The translations under genes were made by a program, and so were the position numbers. A stretch of DNA of 64,000 nucleotides from Syntrophomonas wolfei subsp. methylbutyratica (GTDB taxonomy: Bacteria > Bacillota > Syntrophomonadia > Syntrophomonadales > Syntrophomonadaceae): contig NZ_BBQT01000008.1 in assembly GCF_001570625.1 (NCBI RefSeq), positions 55,814 through 119,813 of the forward strand, in the 5' to 3' direction. How positions within the stretch are numbered: the stretch's first letter is position 1; every line of letters begins with the position of its first letter. The notes below the pieces were generated by a model that was not told the DNA's origin, searched no databases, and saw only the letters and a list, made by a program, of their open reading frames with translations. Below, one piece after another: positions 45,477 through 56,000 of this stretch.

Positions 45477-45542
45477 TTTGTATTGGATAAATACTGGAAT
45501 GCTTATTTCCTAAAAAACAACCAGGAAACAGGGGTTAGAGAG

Positions 45543-46547
45543 ATGAACAACCATTTAATAATGAAGGATATTGATGAATACTATCAGGTTATGAATTCGG
45601 AACTGGGGATATTTGAGCAAATAGGTTCAACCTGCTGCTATCAAATTCATCCTCGTTGGGGGAAAGGCCTGGCGGAGAGGATTATCCTGGGTAATGGAGT
45701 GGAAATAAATATTTGGAATATGGAACTGGTGCAGGATTTAAAACTGGTTTGGCAGTTAGAAGAGAGATGCTTTGAAATAATGCACTGTGTCGAAGGTCAT
45801 GCCTGCTATGGCGGATGTGAGTGCAAAAACGAAAAACAGATTAAGACTGGTGAATACGGTTGTTGGACCAATGACGGCAAGCAAAATTGGGTGCATTTCT
45901 CGGCTGAATTGCCGTGGAAAAGTATCTCGATTTGCTATGCGGAAGGCTTCATTAAATCATTCCTGGAGATGGCTCCCAGTTTAACTGATAGACAGGAAGT
46001 GAAATCAGTTTTAGATTACTATAACAAGGGAAACGATAGCTGCTATTTGGTTTCGCCGGATACTGAACTGGTTTTTTCTGAAATTATGAATTGTTCCCAG
46101 AAGGGAATTGCCAGGCTTCTATACATAAAAAGCAAGGTGCTGGAGATTTTCTCACTTTTTATTCAAAATGAACTGCTTTTGCGTAAGCATAAAAATTATA
46201 AAATATTTTTGAGCCGAGAAGACCGGCTGAAATTGGAACAGGCCAAAAGAATTATTGTGGACAATATGCTGGATCCTTTGAGCGTTGCTGAACTGGCCCT
46301 GCAAATAGACCTTAATGTTTATAAATTAAAAGTGGGTTTTAAAGAAATGTGGGGCACTACCATTTTTGGCTATCTGCGGGATATGCGCATGGAAAAGGCC
46401 CGCTTTTTATTATCCGGCACCCATAAAAATGTCGCCGAGGTGGCCCAGGAAGTGGGCTATTCCAATCCCAGCCATTTTAGTACTGCCTTCAGAAAAAAAT
46501 ACGGCATAAACCCGCACGAATATGCTAACCACTATAGGAGCTTGTAA
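45543..46547 (+). CDS. AraC-family transcriptional regulator, PchR-like
   Basis: I take ATG 45543 after GGGGTTAGAG (334 residues); TTG 45483 is possible. The N-terminal region is a ligand-binding domain of the kind seen in siderophore-responsive AraC proteins. The C-terminal double helix-turn-helix is complete: LSVAELALQIDLNVYKLKVG, YLRDMRMEKARFLLSG, NVAEVAQEVGYSNPSHFSTA and FRKKYGINPHEY. PchR/YbtA-type regulators activate siderophore uptake genes when iron-loaded ligand is present, which fits the neighbours. Confidence 0.85.
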   Translation: MNNHLIMKDIDEYYQVMNSELGIFEQIGSTCCYQIHPRWGKGLAERIILGNGVEINIWNMELVQDLKLVWQLEERCFEIMHCVEGHACYGGCECKNEKQIKTGEYGCWTNDGKQNWVHFSAELPWKSISICYAEGFIKSFLEMAPSLTDRQEVKSVLDYYNKGNDSCYLVSPDTELVFSEIMNCSQKGIARLLYIKSKVLEIFSLFIQNELLLRKHKNYKIFLSREDRLKLEQAKRIIVDNMLDPLSVAELALQIDLNVYKLKVGFKEMWGTTIFGYLRDMRMEKARFLLSGTHKNVAEVAQEVGYSNPSHFSTAFRKKYGINPHEYANHYRSL

Positions 46548-46619
46548 CTAAGAACATGCAGGGGAAAGAAGTTGGTATCGTATATTTGCGATACGTACCA
46601 CACGTGTTAAAATAATTTT

Positions 46620-46733
46620 GTAACCCTGGAGGTCAAAACAAATGAAGTTCCGGGAGTGACCATTCCTTACCACAACAAAGATTTAAAAATGAAAACCGTT
46701 AACTCAATTCTTAAGCAAGCGGGGCTGAAATAA
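46620..46733 (+). pseudogene. C-terminal remnant of hicA
   Basis: The frame ends in TIPYHNKDLKMKTVNSILKQ followed by AGLK and a stop, the HicA C-terminal signature with its strand and last helix. The first half, including the catalytic His region, is missing and no start codon is in place. It lies 42 bases before an intact hicB. Confidence 0.75.
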
Positions 46734-46775
46734 GCTCCAGCTTTACTGGGCTATACATATAAGGAGGTTTTTCTT

Positions 46776-47186
46776 GTGCAATTAGTTTATCCAGCTTGTT
46801 TTTATCCGTGCGAAGAAGGCGGTTACACGGTGATTTTTCCTGATTTGCCTGGTTGCGTAACGGAGGGAGATGACCTGTTGGAGGCCATGCATAATGCTAT
46901 TGATGCTGCTTCCGGTTGGCTGTTGTTTTTGATTGAAGATGAAAAGCAACAAATACCAGAAGCAGCAGATATCAAAGCTATAATCCCCGACGAATATGAA
47001 AATGGTTTTGTAAGCCTGATTAATATTGACTTAAATGAGTATTCCAAAAAATACGGTCATAAAGCGATTAAAAAGACTTTAACCATCCCTGCCTGGTTAA
47101 ACTCATTGGCTGAGGAAAACAATTTAAACTTCTCGCAAATCCTACAAAGAGCTTTAATTGACCACCTGGGAATTAAACATCCCTGA
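46776..47186 (+). CDS. hicB: HicB-family antitoxin, orphaned
   Basis: A 136-residue protein from GTG 46776 after AAGGAGG. The HicB domain reads CFYPCEEGGYTVIFPDLPGC, then AMHNAIDAASGWLLFLIEDE, with a C-terminal DNA-binding part (KKTLTIPAWLNSLAEE, FSQILQRALIDHLGI). Its toxin partner upstream is broken, so it may act as a solitary repressor or as a cross-reacting antitoxin for the other HicA proteins in this window. Confidence 0.88.
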   Translation: MQLVYPACFYPCEEGGYTVIFPDLPGCVTEGDDLLEAMHNAIDAASGWLLFLIEDEKQQIPEAADIKAIIPDEYENGFVSLINIDLNEYSKKYGHKAIKKTLTIPAWLNSLAEENNLNFSQILQRALIDHLGIKHP

Positions 47187-47235
47187 AGGCAAACAGAGGG
47201 ACGTTCTTTTTGTTGGCTCATTACCATTTACACGG

Positions 47236-47460
47236 ATGCTTATTCAGTCTCTTAACTGGCATCACAGCGGTTTTAATGTCTATTGTGAGTCAGCTATTAG
47301 TCCAGGGGATAAGGAAGGATTGGAGAAACTGGCTCTATTTATTAGAGCTCCCCTATCCCAGGAAAGATTGCGCTATATACCCAAATCCGAAGTGCATGAC
47401 GGTATTGCCAGAGTAATCTATAGAGGTAAGAACAACGGGGTTCCCCCACATCAAAAATAT
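47236..47460 (+). pseudogene. Remnant of an IS91-type (Y2) transposase
   Basis: The frame reads LIQSLNWHHSGFNVYCESAI, SPGDKEGLEKLALFIRAPLS and QERLRYIPKSEV, the conserved segment of Y2 'putative transposase' proteins (their GLERLxRYxxRPPLSxERL motif). Neither end of the gene is present. The preceding AGAGGGACGTTCTTTTTG (47196-47213) is a motif I recall as frequent near REP-like elements in Firmicutes. Confidence 0.65.
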
Positions 47461-47531
47461 CTGCCTCTCAACAGATGCCCGATAAACATGCTGTATCAAG
47501 TATTCTTTACTGAAAGCCGTTTTAATTCCTT

Positions 47532-47867
47532 TTATCCTCCTGCTTCCGTTTGCCGTAGCTGTTCTTCAATATCACATCCGCCATACATAATGCGGATAAC
47601 TGCCACCGTCGTTTTTGTTTCTACAGGCAGATAAAACGCTAAATAGTTGTCCACTGGTAAAACCCGCAAACCCTTGCTGTGCCACGGCTCTTTTTGGTAA
47701 AGGGGATATCGCAGCGGCATTTCATTTAGCTTCGCGACCGTGTCCATGATCCGCCGTGATTGATTTTTTGCAGTTTCCGGCTCAAGCAGGGAAAATGCAA
47801 TATACTCGAATATGCTGCATAAATCACGTTCTGCTTGCTCGGTGTAAACTACCTTCCATTTGCTCAT
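47532..47867 (-). CDS. RelE/ParE-family toxin
   Basis: A 111-residue toxin with the RelE/ParE fold: VVYTEQAERDLCSIFEYIAF, AKLNEMPLRYPLYQ, KGLRVLPVDNYLAFYLPV and VAVIRIMYGGCDIEEQL. Members cleave ribosome-bound mRNA or poison gyrase; the sequence does not decide which. It overlaps the antitoxin gene upstream by four bases. Confidence 0.85.
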   Translation of the reverse strand: MSKWKVVYTEQAERDLCSIFEYIAFSLLEPETAKNQSRRIMDTVAKLNEMPLRYPLYQKEPWHSKGLRVLPVDNYLAFYLPVETKTTVAVIRIMYGGCDIEEQLRQTEAGG

Positions 47868-48169
47868 ATGCCATAGTCCTGGCGCATTCTATCGGTAATG
47901 CTTTCTGCAGAAATGACTCTTCCAGCGGTCAGATCAGCAAGCCCTTTCTCGATCTCAGCATTAAATTGCTCCTCGGTAAGCGAACTCACTGACAGTGGTT
48001 TGCTTTGCGGAAGCTTCAATTCGAAAGGAATACCTCGTTGAAGCACAACCTGTCTGAGGAAAAGTCCGATTGCATTTGACATCGGGATACCAAGCTGCTC
48101 TAAAACAAGCTCCGCCTGTTCTTTAACTTCCGGTTCGACACGGGCAAATATATTTGATGTTCTTGCCAT
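47864..48169 (-). CDS. RelB/DinJ-family antitoxin
   Basis: A 101-residue antitoxin with the ribbon-helix-helix N-terminus (TSNIFARVEPEVKEQAELVL, LGIPMSNAIGLFLRQVVLQR) and an acidic toxin-binding tail. I choose the ATG at 48169 because AGGAGGTGC lies just upstream on the minus strand. It is the first gene of the pair. Confidence 0.87.
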   Translation of the reverse strand: MARTSNIFARVEPEVKEQAELVLEQLGIPMSNAIGLFLRQVVLQRGIPFELKLPQSKPLSVSSLTEEQFNAEIEKGLADLTAGRVISAESITDRMRQDYGI

Positions 48170-48503
48170 AACGAGCACCTCCTATTCTGCTACTAATATA
48201 CCAATTTGTATTGCGAAATGCAATCTATTAGCTAACGCGATATCCTTTAATCAATAGTAAAATGAGTAAATGAGGTATAATCCGCTGGTCAGGGGTTACT
48301 GGTACCTGATATTGAACTGAGAAAATATCCTGAGCTATGTTAGTATTTTATCAACTTGAGGATTCTGAACCTCTAATTATTAACACTTTTTTTAGCCGAT
48401 TACCGATTGGTCAGTATATGCTTCATGAGCAATAGTCACGGATTCAGGTAGTCTATTAACTATTAAAATACCTCCCGGGGTAATAAAAATACCTCTGCGG
48501 GTT

Positions 48504-48522
48504 GATAATGATAATTAGTTTC
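48504..48522. promoter_or_regulatory. Fur-box-like site, first of a duplicated pair
   Basis: GATAATGATAATTAGTTTC matches the Fur consensus at 16 of 19 positions. No intact gene starts soon after, so its original target may be lost. Confidence 0.55.
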
Positions 48523-48931
48523 AATTACAATGTAATTGAAAGATGATTCAGCAAAAAGCTTCGGAATTACAAGAAAAAACAGGCATCTTTTCATCAATGT
48601 TAAAGACCCAATATCAGAATAGTTAATACTTGATATTAATACGGTACGTTCAGATGGGAGACATTGATACAACATAATAACATATAAAAATCGAATGGCT
48701 AATCAACGCCGCAGAGTCCGGTGTCCGCCAATTCCCGGCGCACTGTTGCAAGGTCTCTGATTAAGGGTTTATCGGCACGATTCTTTATCAACGCCATATA
48801 CAAAACTATCCGAAGCGACCATATTCAGGATTGCTTTTTATTAGCGTTCGAAACCACAGTCATAATCTATTACGTTAATCTCCGATGATGAAACAGATAA
48901 AGATAGTCTATTAAAATACTTCCCAGGGCTG

Positions 48932-48950
48932 ATAATGATAATTGTTTTCA
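48932..48950. promoter_or_regulatory. Fur-box-like site upstream of the ABC pair
   Basis: GATAATGATAATTGTTTTC matches the Fur consensus at 16 of 19 positions. It is the last such site before the half-transporter genes and probably controls them. Confidence 0.6.
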
Positions 48951-48972
48951 TGATAATGTAGTTAGAAGCTGA

Positions 48973-49278
48973 AATAACAGCCGAGAGGGGGAAAGAAGAG
49001 CGGAAAGCCGTTATAACTGGATTCAGGCTATAACGCAAAAAGCCGTAAGCTTGCCCGAGGGACAAAAAGTGCCGCTGGAAGTTAACGAGACATTGCTGGA
49101 TGATATGCCAGATAGCGCTGGGGCAAGAATGGGATATATCGAAAAGATAGACCTGGGGTGCAGTAAGAACGCTTGCGGCAATTGCTATATGAAGGCCGGC
49201 GGTGATAGCCATAAGCCTCTTATGTGGGCCATTACTAAAAAGGGTATTGATTTTATGGGAAAGCAAACATTGATTTAG
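48973..49278 (+). pseudogene. Cys-motif protein, start codon apparently lost
   Basis: The frame is open from 48973 to the stop at 49278, coding RYNWIQAITQKAVSLPEGQK onward and a compact cysteine cluster DLGCSKNACGNCYMKAGG (C-x4-C-x2-C) near the C-terminus. The only usual start, TTG 49051, lies inside the apparent domain and has no ribosome site, whereas GAGAGGGGGAAAG at 48983 would suit a start near 49005 that does not exist. It is either a decayed gene or one using an unusual start. The cysteines suggest metal or Fe-S binding; it is eight bases from the ABC pair. Confidence 0.4.
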
Positions 49279-49286
49279 AAAGGGTG

Positions 49287-51129
49287 ATGAGGATGAATAA
49301 TGCGGCGCTAGTACGTAAAAAGACCGGCATTCCGCGCCTGTTGGAAATTGCCGGGGAGAAACGCGGGCTGCTGGTTCTTTCCGGGGTGCTGTCGGTCATA
49401 AGTACGGTACTGATGTTCTTTCCCTTTGTAGCAGCCTATTTTATTGTGGCGGAACTGCTGCAACATGCTGCCAGTCCGGCATTGAGCGATATGGATTCCA
49501 TTCGTCAATGGGGGTTGTGGGCTTTATACGCCCTGTTGGGGGCCCTGCTCTTTTTATATGCCAGCACCATGGCTTCCCACATAGCGGCTTTCCGTATACT
49601 CTACAGCCTTAGAGTGCGTTTGACCGAACACCTGGCCCGGCTGCCCATGGGATACCATACCCGGCAGTCATCAGGAACTATTAAGAAGCTGCTGGAACTG
49701 AGCGTGGAAAAGATTGAAAACTTTATCGCCCATCAATTGCCTGACCTGGTGGGAGCAGTTGCTCTGCCGGTAATTATGCTGACGGTCATGTTTATTCTGG
49801 ACATGGCGCCTGGCGGTTGCCTGTGCCGCCCCTATTATAGCGGCTTATTTCCTGCAGGCGCTGGTGTTCTATGGCGAGGAGGGGATGGCCAATATCAGAG
49901 ATATGCATGATACTCAGGAGAGGATGAATGCGGCCGGAGTGGAATATGTGCGGGGAATGCCGGCGGTCAAGGTGTTTGGACTTACCGTAAGCACTTTTCT
50001 GCAGTTTCATAACTCTATTACCGGTTACCGGGATTGGGCGGTGCAATATGTCCGCTTCTGCAAACGGCCCTATATGGTTTTTATTACCATTCTGGCTTCG
50101 CTTATAGTCTTCATCCTGCCGGTCGGGGTTTTTATTCTTAGCCAAAAACCGGATAATCAAGCATTTGCTCTGACCTTGATGCTTTTCCTGGTAGTAGCTC
50201 CGGGTTTTGTAACTCCTATGATGAAACTGATGAACCTGGGCGGCAACATGCGGATTATCGCGGAGGGAGTAGAAAGAATTGACGAGATTTTTGCCCAGGA
50301 GCCGGTGGCTGAGCCAATAAATCCGCAAAAGGCGGAGGGATATAACATTGAATTTGACCATGTGGTTTTTTCTTACGATGACCCCGCGGTCTCTACCCGG
50401 ACCGAGGCTCTGGCCGGGGTTTCCTTTACCGCCCGGGAAGGTGAACTGACCGCTCTGGTCGGGCCTTCCGGAGGAGGAAAATCTACCATAGCCTATCTCA
50501 TTCCCCGTTTTTGGGATGTAGGAACCGGCGCTATCCGTATTGGCGGAGTGGATATCCGGGAGATGGGAAGCGAACAGTTGATGGATATGGTTTCCTTTGT
50601 ATTTCAGGATGTGCATTTGTTCTATGACACTATTGAGGAAAATATTCGTATGGGACGCAGTGACGCCGGCTATGAAGAGGTTGTGGCCGCCGCTAAAGCC
50701 GCTTCCTGCCATGAGTTTATTGAATGTCTGCCTCAGGGCTATCAAACCAGAATTGGGGAGGGAGGTACTTACCTTTCCGGGGGAGAGGCTCAGCGGGTGG
50801 CTATTGCCCGGGCGATTCTAAAGAATTCCCCCATATTGGTACTGGATGAAGCTACCGCTTTTGCCGATCCGGAAAACGAAAGCAAAATACAGGCCGGCTT
50901 GAGTGAGCTTATCAAGGGGAAAACCGTCATAATTATCGCCCATCGACTGTCGTCTATCCGCGAGGCCGACCAGATCCTGGTGGTGGATGAAGGGCGGATT
51001 GTGGAGCGGGGCCGGCATAATGAGCTTATTGACCGGGATGGGTTATACCGGCGTATGTGGCGGGCGCATATTGATGCCGACAGCTGGACCATAGCAGCGG
51101 AACAGGCAAGCAAGGCGGTGAATGAATAA
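49287..51129 (+). pseudogene. ABC half-transporter, YbtP/IrtA-like, one frameshift
   Basis: Two frames together make one exporter-fold half-transporter of about 614 residues. Up to 49800 the first frame has the membrane domain (GLLVLSGVLSVISTVLMFFP, LPMGYHTRQSSGTIKKLLEL). From about 49803 the homologous sequence continues one frame on (WRLAVACAAPIIAAYFLQAL), so one base has been gained, or two lost, around GACATGGCG. The ATPase half is intact: GPSGGGKST, LSGGEAQRVAIARA, ILVLDEATAFADPE and IIIAHRLSSI. Intact pairs of this type (YbtPQ, IrtAB) import siderophores despite the exporter fold. Confidence 0.8.
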
Positions 51130-52871
51130 TGAGGAATTTCTTCTATAATATAACCAGCGGCAACCCGACCGCACTTCTGGTTCCCTCGCTGGCCTCCTTT
51201 TTTGATGGCTTGGGCAAGATTATTCCGGCCGCGCTTATCTTTGATGTGGTCAATACTATGTATCTATTCTTTGCCCACCCCGGAACCCCCCTGAATACCG
51301 GCAGGCTGTGGACGGTATGCGCGATTCTGCTGGCCTGGATGCTGCTGCAGTACCTGGTATCCGGTTGGGCCTACAGCCAGACCTTTACCGCTGCTTATGC
51401 GGTTTCCGCCCAGGGCCGCATCGCTCTGGCCGAGCATCTGCGCCGCTTGTCACTGGGTTTTTTAGGCAGCCGTGACCCGGGTGACCTGACCACCATGATG
51501 TTGGGGGACTATGCGGCGGTAGAACTTACTATCTCGCATTATGTGCCGCAACTGGTAAGTGCCACCGCCCTGCCGGTCATAGCCTTTATCGGATTTTCCT
51601 TTATTAACTGGAAAATGGCTCTGGCCATGTTTATCGCCCTGCCCCTGGCAATCCTGATTGTCTGGCTTTCGGCCGGCTTGCAGGCCCGCCTCGGCCTTAA
51701 CCATGTTAAGGCCAAGGTCGATAGTGCCAGCCGTTTGCAGGAATATCTGCTGGGCATGCGGGAAATAAAATCTCATAACCTGAGCGGGGAGAGATTTGAA
51801 CGTCTGCGGGAGGCTTTTGCCCGTCTGATGCGGGAATCAATCAAAATAGAAGGTGTGGTAGGGCCGATTATGATGGCGGCGATTGCCCTGGTGCGGGCCG
51901 GCCTTACGCTGATGATTTTTGTAGGAAGCTACCTGCTGGTGGGGGGAGAGCTTACCTTGCCGGTGTTTCTGATGTTCCTGGTGCTGGGGAATATGGTTTT
52001 TGAGCCATTGACCGGGGTGCTGATCAATTACGCTGAAATCCGCTATTCGGTTTTAAGTGCCGAGCGCATCATGCAGATTCGCCGCGAAGAACCATTAGCA
52101 GGTGCGAAGAATCCTCCGCCCGGCAATCATATTGAATTTGACCATGTTACCTTTGCTTATGAAGACGCCCTGGTGCTTAAAAATATATCTTTTAGTATTC
52201 CGCCCGGGAGTATTACGGCCCTGGTTGGCCCTTCCGGGAGCGGCAAGAGCACGATAACCCGCCTTATTGCCCGTTTCTGGGATGTGCAAGGGGGGGAAGT
52301 ACTGCTGGATGGCCAGAATATAAAGGAGATTGACCCGGAGAAACTGCTGACCCGCATTTCCATGGTATTTCAGGATGTCTATCTGTTCAAAGACAGCATC
52401 CGCAACAATATTAAAGTCGGGAAAATGGATGCCAGCCAGGAAGAAATCGAATGGGCGGCCCGGCAAGCCTGCTGCCATGAGTTTATCATGAAGCTGCCCC
52501 AGGGCTATGATACCCCGGTGGGTGAAGGGGGCTGCACCCTGTCGGGTGGGGAAAAACAGCGGGTATCAATTGCCCGTGCCTTATTAAAAGACGCCCCCAT
52601 CGTACTCCTGGATGAGGCAACCGCTTCCCTGGACCCGGAAAATGAAAATCAGGTACAGCGGGCAATTAATGCTCTGGTCAGCAACAAGACCGTAGTTATC
52701 ATTGCCCATCGCTTAAAGACCGTAAAAAAGGCCGATAATATCATCGTTCTGGATGACGGCCGGGTGGCGGAACAGGGCAGGCATGAAGAACTATTGGCTA
52801 ATCAGGGGTTGTATCACCACCTGTGGACTCTGCAGCAGGAGTCGGCCGGTTGGAGCATGAAGGCTTCATGA
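51129..52871 (+). CDS. ABC half-transporter, YbtQ/IrtB-like
   Basis: A 580-residue protein with six membrane spans in residues 1-310 and a full ATPase domain ([13 protein letters not shown]-loop [44 protein letters not shown]). Its start touches the stop of the upstream half-transporter, so the two would form a heterodimer. Bordering genes and the Fur-like site suggest a metallophore or related peptide as cargo. Pieces of its 3' end recur at 57587-57714. Confidence 0.9.
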   Translation: MRNFFYNITSGNPTALLVPSLASFFDGLGKIIPAALIFDVVNTMYLFFAHPGTPLNTGRLWTVCAILLAWMLLQYLVSGWAYSQTFTAAYAVSAQGRIALAEHLRRLSLGFLGSRDPGDLTTMMLGDYAAVELTISHYVPQLVSATALPVIAFIGFSFINWKMALAMFIALPLAILIVWLSAGLQARLGLNHVKAKVDSASRLQEYLLGMREIKSHNLSGERFERLREAFARLMRESIKIEGVVGPIMMAAIALVRAGLTLMIFVGSYLLVGGELTLPVFLMFLVLGNMVFEPLTGVLINYAEIRYSVLSAERIMQIRREEPLAGAKNPPPGNHIEFDHVTFAYEDALVLKNISFSIPPGSITALVGPSGSGKSTITRLIARFWDVQGGEVLLDGQNIKEIDPEKLLTRISMVFQDVYLFKDSIRNNIKVGKMDASQEEIEWAARQACCHEFIMKLPQGYDTPVGEGGCTLSGGEKQRVSIARALLKDAPIVLLDEATASLDPENENQVQRAINALVSNKTVVIIAHRLKTVKKADNIIVLDDGRVAEQGRHEELLANQGLYHHLWTLQQESAGWSMKAS

Positions 52872-53034
52872 ACGCATACCTGTGTTTGAGCGTGGTTCCT
52901 TAAGCTCATATCGTTGCTTAAGCGCTAAGCGCTCAAAAATGACAATGTATCTGCGCGCAAGTTAGAAAGGTCTAACATTTATCATTTTTAAGGTTTCTTA
53001 TACCTTACGTAAATTGATTAGGGAGGGATTTATT

Positions 53035-56000
53035 ATGAAAGGAAAAAGCAGAATCGTCAGTAATGGGCGGACATTGAGAAAAATTATCGGCATGCTGCTG
53101 GCGGTAGCAATGGTTGTTGCATTGCTGCCAATTACTGCGTATGCCACCTTCTCCGATATGCAGGGGCACTGGGGGCAAACGGCAATCGAAAAATGGAGCG
53201 ACATGGAAATCGTTCAAGGCTGGGATGGAGCGTTTCGCCCCAATGCCCCCATTACGAGGGGGGAAATGGCGGTCATCATTGATCGCGTCATGAAGTATCA
53301 GACCAAATCGAAAAACAGCTTTTCCGATTTGGGATCGGCATTTTATACCGATGCTATTTTAAAGGCCAATGCTGCGGGGGTGATCAAGGGTGACGGCACT
53401 ACGGTACGCCCTATGGATAATATCACCCGCGAGGAAGCTGCCGTTATGCTCGGGCGTGCCCTGGGACTTAGCGAGAACCCAACCGGCGGCACCGCTTTTT
53501 CTGATTATGCGGACATTTCTGGCTGGGCTGTCGGCGGGGTAAACGCCATGGCGAATAAAGGCTATGTAAAAGGCTTCAACGCGGCCTTCCATCCGAAGCG
53601 CAGCATTACCCGGGCCGAAGTTGTCGCTATTCTCGATAATTCAATTAAGCAATTATATAATGGAAACAAGGAATACACCGGCAATGTATCCGGTACGGCG
53701 ATTGTCAATACACCGGGTGCGGTGCTGAAAAACATGAAAATCTCCGGTGATCTTATCATAGCCGAGGGTGTCGGAGACGGCGATATAACCCTTAACAACG
53801 TTACGGTTGCGGGGAATACCCTGCTGCGCGGCGGAGGCTCCGATTCCATCCACATCCAGGGCGGCAGCCAAATATCAAATCTTATTATTGAAAAAACGGA
53901 TAACGGCGCTATTCGTGTTGTTACTTCCGGGGGCGCTGTTGTAGAAACGGTCTGGGTGGACGATGGTAGAGATGATATTATTCTGACCGGTTCCTTTGAA
54001 AGCATTACCGTTGCTGCGGATGTGACAGTCAAAGCGGTTGATGCCAAGATCGAACGGGTAGAGGTTACGGTAAAAAATGCAGTGCTGGACGTGGATAAGG
54101 AAAGCGCAATTGATGCGCTCAATGTAACGGGGACCGCGGCGAACACGGAAATCAAAGTATTCGGCAAGGTGGGGACGCTGACCGCTGATGCGAAGATCAG
54201 CGTAAACAACCAGGGGATAATTGCCAGGGCGCAGATCAATGCCAACGATGTTTCCATAAACGGCAATGCGCCGGCAACTATGAATGTGGCGGCTACGGTT
54301 ACCACCAGGCCCGCCACGGGAAGCGCTCCTTCCTCCGACGGAAGTTCAGGCGGCGGGGGCTCTTCCAGCCCGTCCTTTGCGGGCGGCAGCGGGACCGAGT
54401 CTTCCCCGTACCAGATTGCGACAGCTGCACAGCTTGACCAGGTGCGCAATTACCTGGACAAGCACTTTGTCCTGACGGCGGACATCGATCTCAGCGGATA
54501 TGAAAACTGGACGCCTATCGGCGCTTTTCGGCCGTTGTCGGACGCGCCAGAGCATGTGGAGACGCCTGATCCGGAAGCGGCCTTTAGCGGCACCTTTAAC
54601 GGTGACGGGCACACCATCTCTAACGTACGCATCAATCAGCCGGAAGGCATGTTCGTCGGGTTGTTCGGATGCACTGTCGGGCAAGAGGACAATCCCACTT
54701 CCATTTACAATTTGACGGTGGAAAATGTGGATGTAACCGGGTTCCATCTGGTCGGCGGCGTAGTAGGCATGCAATATTCGGGCTGCATTCTGGAGAATGT
54801 AAACTTGATCAGTGAAAATACGGGTGATAATACGGTTTGCGGCAATCAGGGAGTAGGCGGCATTACGGGTATCAGCTTTGAGGACATGAAAAACTGCCGC
54901 GCTGAAGCGGATATCGTGGTCCTGGGCGATGACGGCGCTGCCGCAGGTGTTTTAGCCGGAGGCATGGAAGGGTGCTCGACAATTGAATGCCGGGTCACCG
55001 GCGGCACAGTAAGGGCGGAAGGTAAAAATTGTTGGGGTCTAGGCGGCTTGGCTGGCTGCATATTTAAAGGAATAGCGGCCACGAACTGCCATGTTGCTAA
55101 TGTTTCCATCACTGCTTCCGGTGCAAACACTCGTTTGGTCGGCGGCTTGCTGGGCTTTACGGGGACATATGACAATGATCCCCCTACCCAGATAACAGAG
55201 TGCTCGGCGGATACCACCATCACGGTATCGGACAGCACCACCCGGGTTGGCGGGTTGGTCGGCGGAAGCTACGATGATGAGACGAAATGGCCTGTGCCCT
55301 CGGTATATGCCATTGCCAATTGCGAGACTCACGGCAGCATCACCGGCGGCTCCGAAGCCCTGGGCAGCATCGCGGGCTATGCTTACCGGTCCACGGTTGA
55401 GAACTGCAGGAGCGACATGACCATCAACGGTGACAGCAACCCGCCCCAGGTCGTTCAAGCGGAAGGCTTTGAGAATCTTTCCGCCTGGGCAAATCGCGGT
55501 AGCGGCAGCTTTGAATCGCTGGTCAATTATGTAAACGACGATGCTCTAAACGACGTGTGGAATGCCGCCGCTTCCTCCGAGATGGCGCAAATGATGGCGG
55601 GAATGTTTGGCGCTACTGTTACTGACGGCGCATCTCTGAAGGCCATGTTTGCCAATATGGCATCGACTCCGGCCAATAACGGTACGCAGATCTACCAGAT
55701 CAAATTTGCTTATGATTACAAGACCATTTATTTTTGTGACAATGACGGCCATGTCATTGCATCTCACCCATACACCTTTGTGGAGCGCAATGACAATCTG
55801 GGAATGCTGGCCGGGGAGACAACCTATGTATTCAAGGCGGATGACGATGCGGGGGTGCTGACCTATATGGCAATGCTCAAACCCCACTTCGACGAGGGTA
55901 TGGATGAGACCACCATGCCTGCCCACATCCATTTCTACTATGCCGCAACGAAGGATACCCTGGGCACTTACAAGCCGGACAGCGTAACCCTCAATGGTTG

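Larger units (their letters stand above)
48170..48972. other. Gene-poor gap with duplicated regulatory sequence
   Basis: No convincing gene lies in these 800 bases. Two paralogous segments (about 48450-48545 and 48906-48970) each hold AGTCTATTAA, TAAAATACNTCCC and a Fur-box-like GATAATGATAATT. On the minus strand a short frame near 48803-48705 (NRADKPLIRDLATVRREL) may be a gene tail, but I cannot place it in a family. Confidence 0.5.

Noticed and set aside
47158..47634. Long plus-strand frame across the 47.2-47.6 kb gap as an intact gene
   Set aside because: Its start lies inside hicB and only its middle matches a transposase; its end is antisense to the ParE-type toxin gene.
48705..48803. 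Minus-strand frame NRADKPLIRDLATVRREL as a gene tail
   Set aside because: Looks protein-like but is short, lacks an upstream body and could not be assigned to a family.
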